Source of the DNA: Flavobacteriales bacterium UBA4585
Lineage (GTDB): Bacteria; Bacteroidota; Bacteroidia; Flavobacteriales; Schleiferiaceae
Direction: 5' to 3'
DNA length: 6,671 bases
Assembly: GCA_949487015.1 (NCBI GenBank)
Contig: CATAQZ010000056.1
Coordinates: 1-6,671 of the forward strand
How positions within the stretch are numbered: the first letter of the stretch is position 1; every line of letters begins with the position of its first letter. The notes beneath the pieces were generated by a model. The model was not told where the DNA came from. It ran no database searches and saw only the letters and a program-made list of their open reading frames with translations. Positions 5,150-6,671 of the stretch are shown here, in pieces. The translations under genes and the position numbers were made by a program.

Positions 5150-6671
5150 CTCCTTTCAATTTCTGTTCCAAAGCGATTTCATCTGGTACTAAAACTTGTC
5201 TAGCCTTTGATCCTTCAAACGGACCGAGGATACCTGCAGCTTCCAATTGGTCAACAATACGACCCGCTCTGTTGTAGCCTAACTTTAACTTTCTTTGAAT
5301 CATCGAGGTCGAACCTTGTTGCGTTTGAACTACTAAACGAGCCGCGTCCATAAATAAAGTATCACGGTCGGATGGGTCTATATCACCAACACCACCGCCT
5401 TCTTCACCTACGTATTCCGGCAACTGATATGCCATAGGATATGCCTGCTGATTCCCTATAAAATCACATATTTCTTCAACTTCTGGAGTATCTACAAATG
5501 CACATTGAAGTCGAACCAGGTCTGAACCTTGGGAAAATAACATATCTCCTTTACCTATGAGTTGATCTGCTCCACCAGCATCAAGAATAGTGCGGGAATC
5601 TATTTTTGAGGTTACTCTAAAGGCTGCCCTTGCAGGGAAGTTTGCTTTGATTATACCTGTAATCACATTTACAGAAGGACGCTGCGTTGCTACGATTAAG
5701 TGGATACCAATAGCCCGGGCAAGTTGAGCCAATCGAGCTATAGGCATTTCAACTTCTTTTCCAGCAGTCATTATAAGATCCGCAAATTCGTCAATCACCA
5801 AAACGATGTAGGGCAAAAATTTATGTCCTTCTTCTGGATTTAGGCGCCGTGAGATGAATTTAGCATTGTATTCTTTAATGTTTCTAACCATTGCAGACTT
5901 CAAGAGCTCATACCTGTTATCCATTTCAATACACAATGAATTGAGCGTGTTAATCACTTTAGCGGTATCAGTTATAATAGCTTCATCAGTGTCCGGAAGT
6001 ACGGCGAGATAATGGCGCTCAATTTTATTGTACAGTGTTAATTCTACTTTTTTTGGATCAACCAGTACAAATTTTAATTGGCTAGGATGCTTCTTGTATA
6101 AGAGCGAGGTTAAAATGGCATTTAAACCAACAGATTTACCTTGTCCAGTAGCACCGGCCATTAGAAGGTGTGGCATTTTTGCTAAGTCGAAAATGAAATT
6201 TTCATTAGTAATGGTACGCCCCATAGCTACTGGAAGCTCCATATTAGATTCTTGGAACTTTTTACTTGCAATAACCTGACGCATACTCACCACTTGTGGA
6301 TTTGCATTTGGAACTTCTATTCCTATAGTTCCTTTCCCCGGAATGGGAGCTATTATTCGAATGCCCAAAGCAGCCAAACTTAATGCAATATCGTCTTCAA
6401 GATTTTTGATCTTCGATATGCGAATACCTGCAGCTGGTACAATCTCATAGAGTGTAACGGTTGGACCTATGGTTGCTTTGATCTCCTTTATCTCAATATT
6501 GTAGTTCTTTAAAGTATCTACAATTCGATTTTTATTGGCCTCAATTTCTTCTTTATCGAATGTTATTTTTCCGTCGCCGTAGGGCTGCAACAACTCAATT
6601 TTAGGCAATTGAAATTTACTTAAATCAAGAGTCGGGTCGTATTCGCCGAAATCTTTGACTTTCTTATTAAT
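5142..6671 (-). CDS. ftsK: DNA translocase FtsK, C-terminal motor and DNA-reading part (N-terminus outside window)
   Basis: FtsK is the septum-anchored hexameric DNA pump that clears and aligns chromosome ends at division and activates XerCD recombination at dif. The open frame runs to the window edge, giving 509 residues; reading continues upstream of the TTG at 6606-6608 through INKKVKDFGEYDPTLDLS, so that TTG is not the start and the membrane domain lies outside. In window numbering the alpha domain (about 25-150) has GPTVTLYEIVPAAGIRISKI; the RecA-like beta domain has Walker A GATGQGKS (173-180), VLVDPKKVEL, Walker B IVLVIDE (289-295) and VATQRPSVNVITG (327-339). The C-terminal winged helix (gamma, about 435-495) carries LGYNRAGRIVDQLE, the polarity-sequence reading helix. 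All key motor residues are present. The TAA (5142-5144) lies within the start of lolA (8 bp overlap), so ftsK heads, or belongs to, the unit seen here. Confidence 0.97.
   Translation of the reverse strand: MNKKVKDFGEYDPTLDLSKFQLPKIELLQPYGDGKITFDKEEIEANKNRIVDTLKNYNIEIKEIKATIGPTVTLYEIVPAAGIRISKIKNLEDDIALSLAALGIRIIAPIPGKGTIGIEVPNANPQVVSMRQVIASKKFQESNMELPVAMGRTITNENFIFDLAKMPHLLMAGATGQGKSVGLNAILTSLLYKKHPSQLKFVLVDPKKVELTLYNKIERHYLAVLPDTDEAIITDTAKVINTLNSLCIEMDNRYELLKSAMVRNIKEYNAKFISRRLNPEEGHKFLPYIVLVIDEFADLIMTAGKEVEMPIARLAQLARAIGIHLIVATQRPSVNVITGIIKANFPARAAFRVTSKIDSRTILDAGGADQLIGKGDMLFSQGSDLVRLQCAFVDTPEVEEICDFIGNQQAYPMAYQLPEYVGEEGGGVGDIDPSDRDTLFMDAARLVVQTQQGSTSMIQRKLKLGYNRAGRIVDQLEAAGILGPFEGSKARQVLVPDEIALEQKLKGDA
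5150..5156 (-). promoter_or_regulatory. Shine-Dalgarno-like AAAGGAG at the lolA start
   Basis: The coding-strand AAAGGAG lies directly against the first lolA ATG, with no spacer, and 18 bases before the second in-frame ATG. Neither spacing is ideal (5-9 bases is usual), so this site does not settle the start. It lies inside the last ftsK codons (KGDA stop). Confidence 0.5.
5187..5369 (-). other. FtsK gamma winged-helix domain
   Basis: About 61 codons encode the small domain that reads octameric polarity sequences and touches XerD. The recognition helix reads GYNRAGRIVDQLE. Compared with E. coli FtsK as I recall it (GYNRAARIIEQME), the DNA-contacting Asn and Arg are kept, while the third contact residue, Glu in E. 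coli, is Asp, as I recall for SpoIIIE-type proteins. Confidence 0.8.

Noticed and set aside
6028..6279. Plus-strand open frame of 83 codons
   Set aside because: It is antisense to the FtsK Walker A region and has no independent support.
6606..6608. TTG codon as the start of FtsK
   Set aside because: The same frame continues upstream to the window edge with FtsK-linker sequence (YDPTLDLS), and a motor domain without its membrane part would be unusual.
1..6671. Mobile element, CRISPR, tRNA or defence system
   Set aside because: No transposase, integrase, direct-repeat array, terminal inverted repeats or tRNA-like folding was noticed; coding sequence fills the window.

Overview
The window is a dense run of six protein genes, all on the minus strand. 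It is most likely chromosomal DNA of a member of the Bacteroidota, possibly Flavobacteriales-like. That call rests on protein style (the FtsK linker with YDPTLDLS, a LolA-like protein next to an LptF/LptG permease, a RibBA-type riboflavin protein), weak or absent Shine-Dalgarno sequences, and moderately AT-rich DNA. The assignment is inferred from recalled family resemblance, not from a search.

In transcription order (right to left) the genes are: the C-terminal motor part of the DNA translocase FtsK (5142-6671, start outside the window); a LolA-like periplasmic lipoprotein carrier (4511-5149); an LptF/LptG-family permease of the lipopolysaccharide export ABC transporter (3086-4504); a GT4-like cytoplasmic glycosyltransferase (1908-3086, GTG start); a membrane-anchored GT2 glycosyltransferase (778-1920); and 3,4-dihydroxy-2-butanone 4-phosphate synthase with the beginning of a GTP cyclohydrolase II domain (1-788, C-terminus outside the window). 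The first and last genes are open at the window edges.

The junctions are extremely tight: 8 bp overlap, 6 bp gap, 1 bp overlap (TAGTG), 13 bp overlap and 11 bp overlap. No stretch long enough for a separate promoter or terminator exists between genes, so the cluster reads as one translationally coupled transcription unit. No RNA genes, mobile elements, CRISPR arrays or convincing repeats were seen.

Functionally, the unit joins chromosome segregation (FtsK), outer-membrane assembly (LolA, LptF/G), surface glycan synthesis (GT4 plus GT2) and riboflavin synthesis. The core order ftsK-lolA-lptF/G-ribB looks like a housekeeping neighbourhood of Bacteroidota; the two glycosyltransferases look like an in-frame-spaced addition to it (inference). 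The most notable sequence-level oddities are a GTP cyclohydrolase II domain whose first zinc-ligand cysteine position is glycine, and a GT4 enzyme in which the normally conserved glutamate of the donor-binding motif is methionine. I see no clearly new biological system here; this is mostly an ordinary core region with a few points worth checking.
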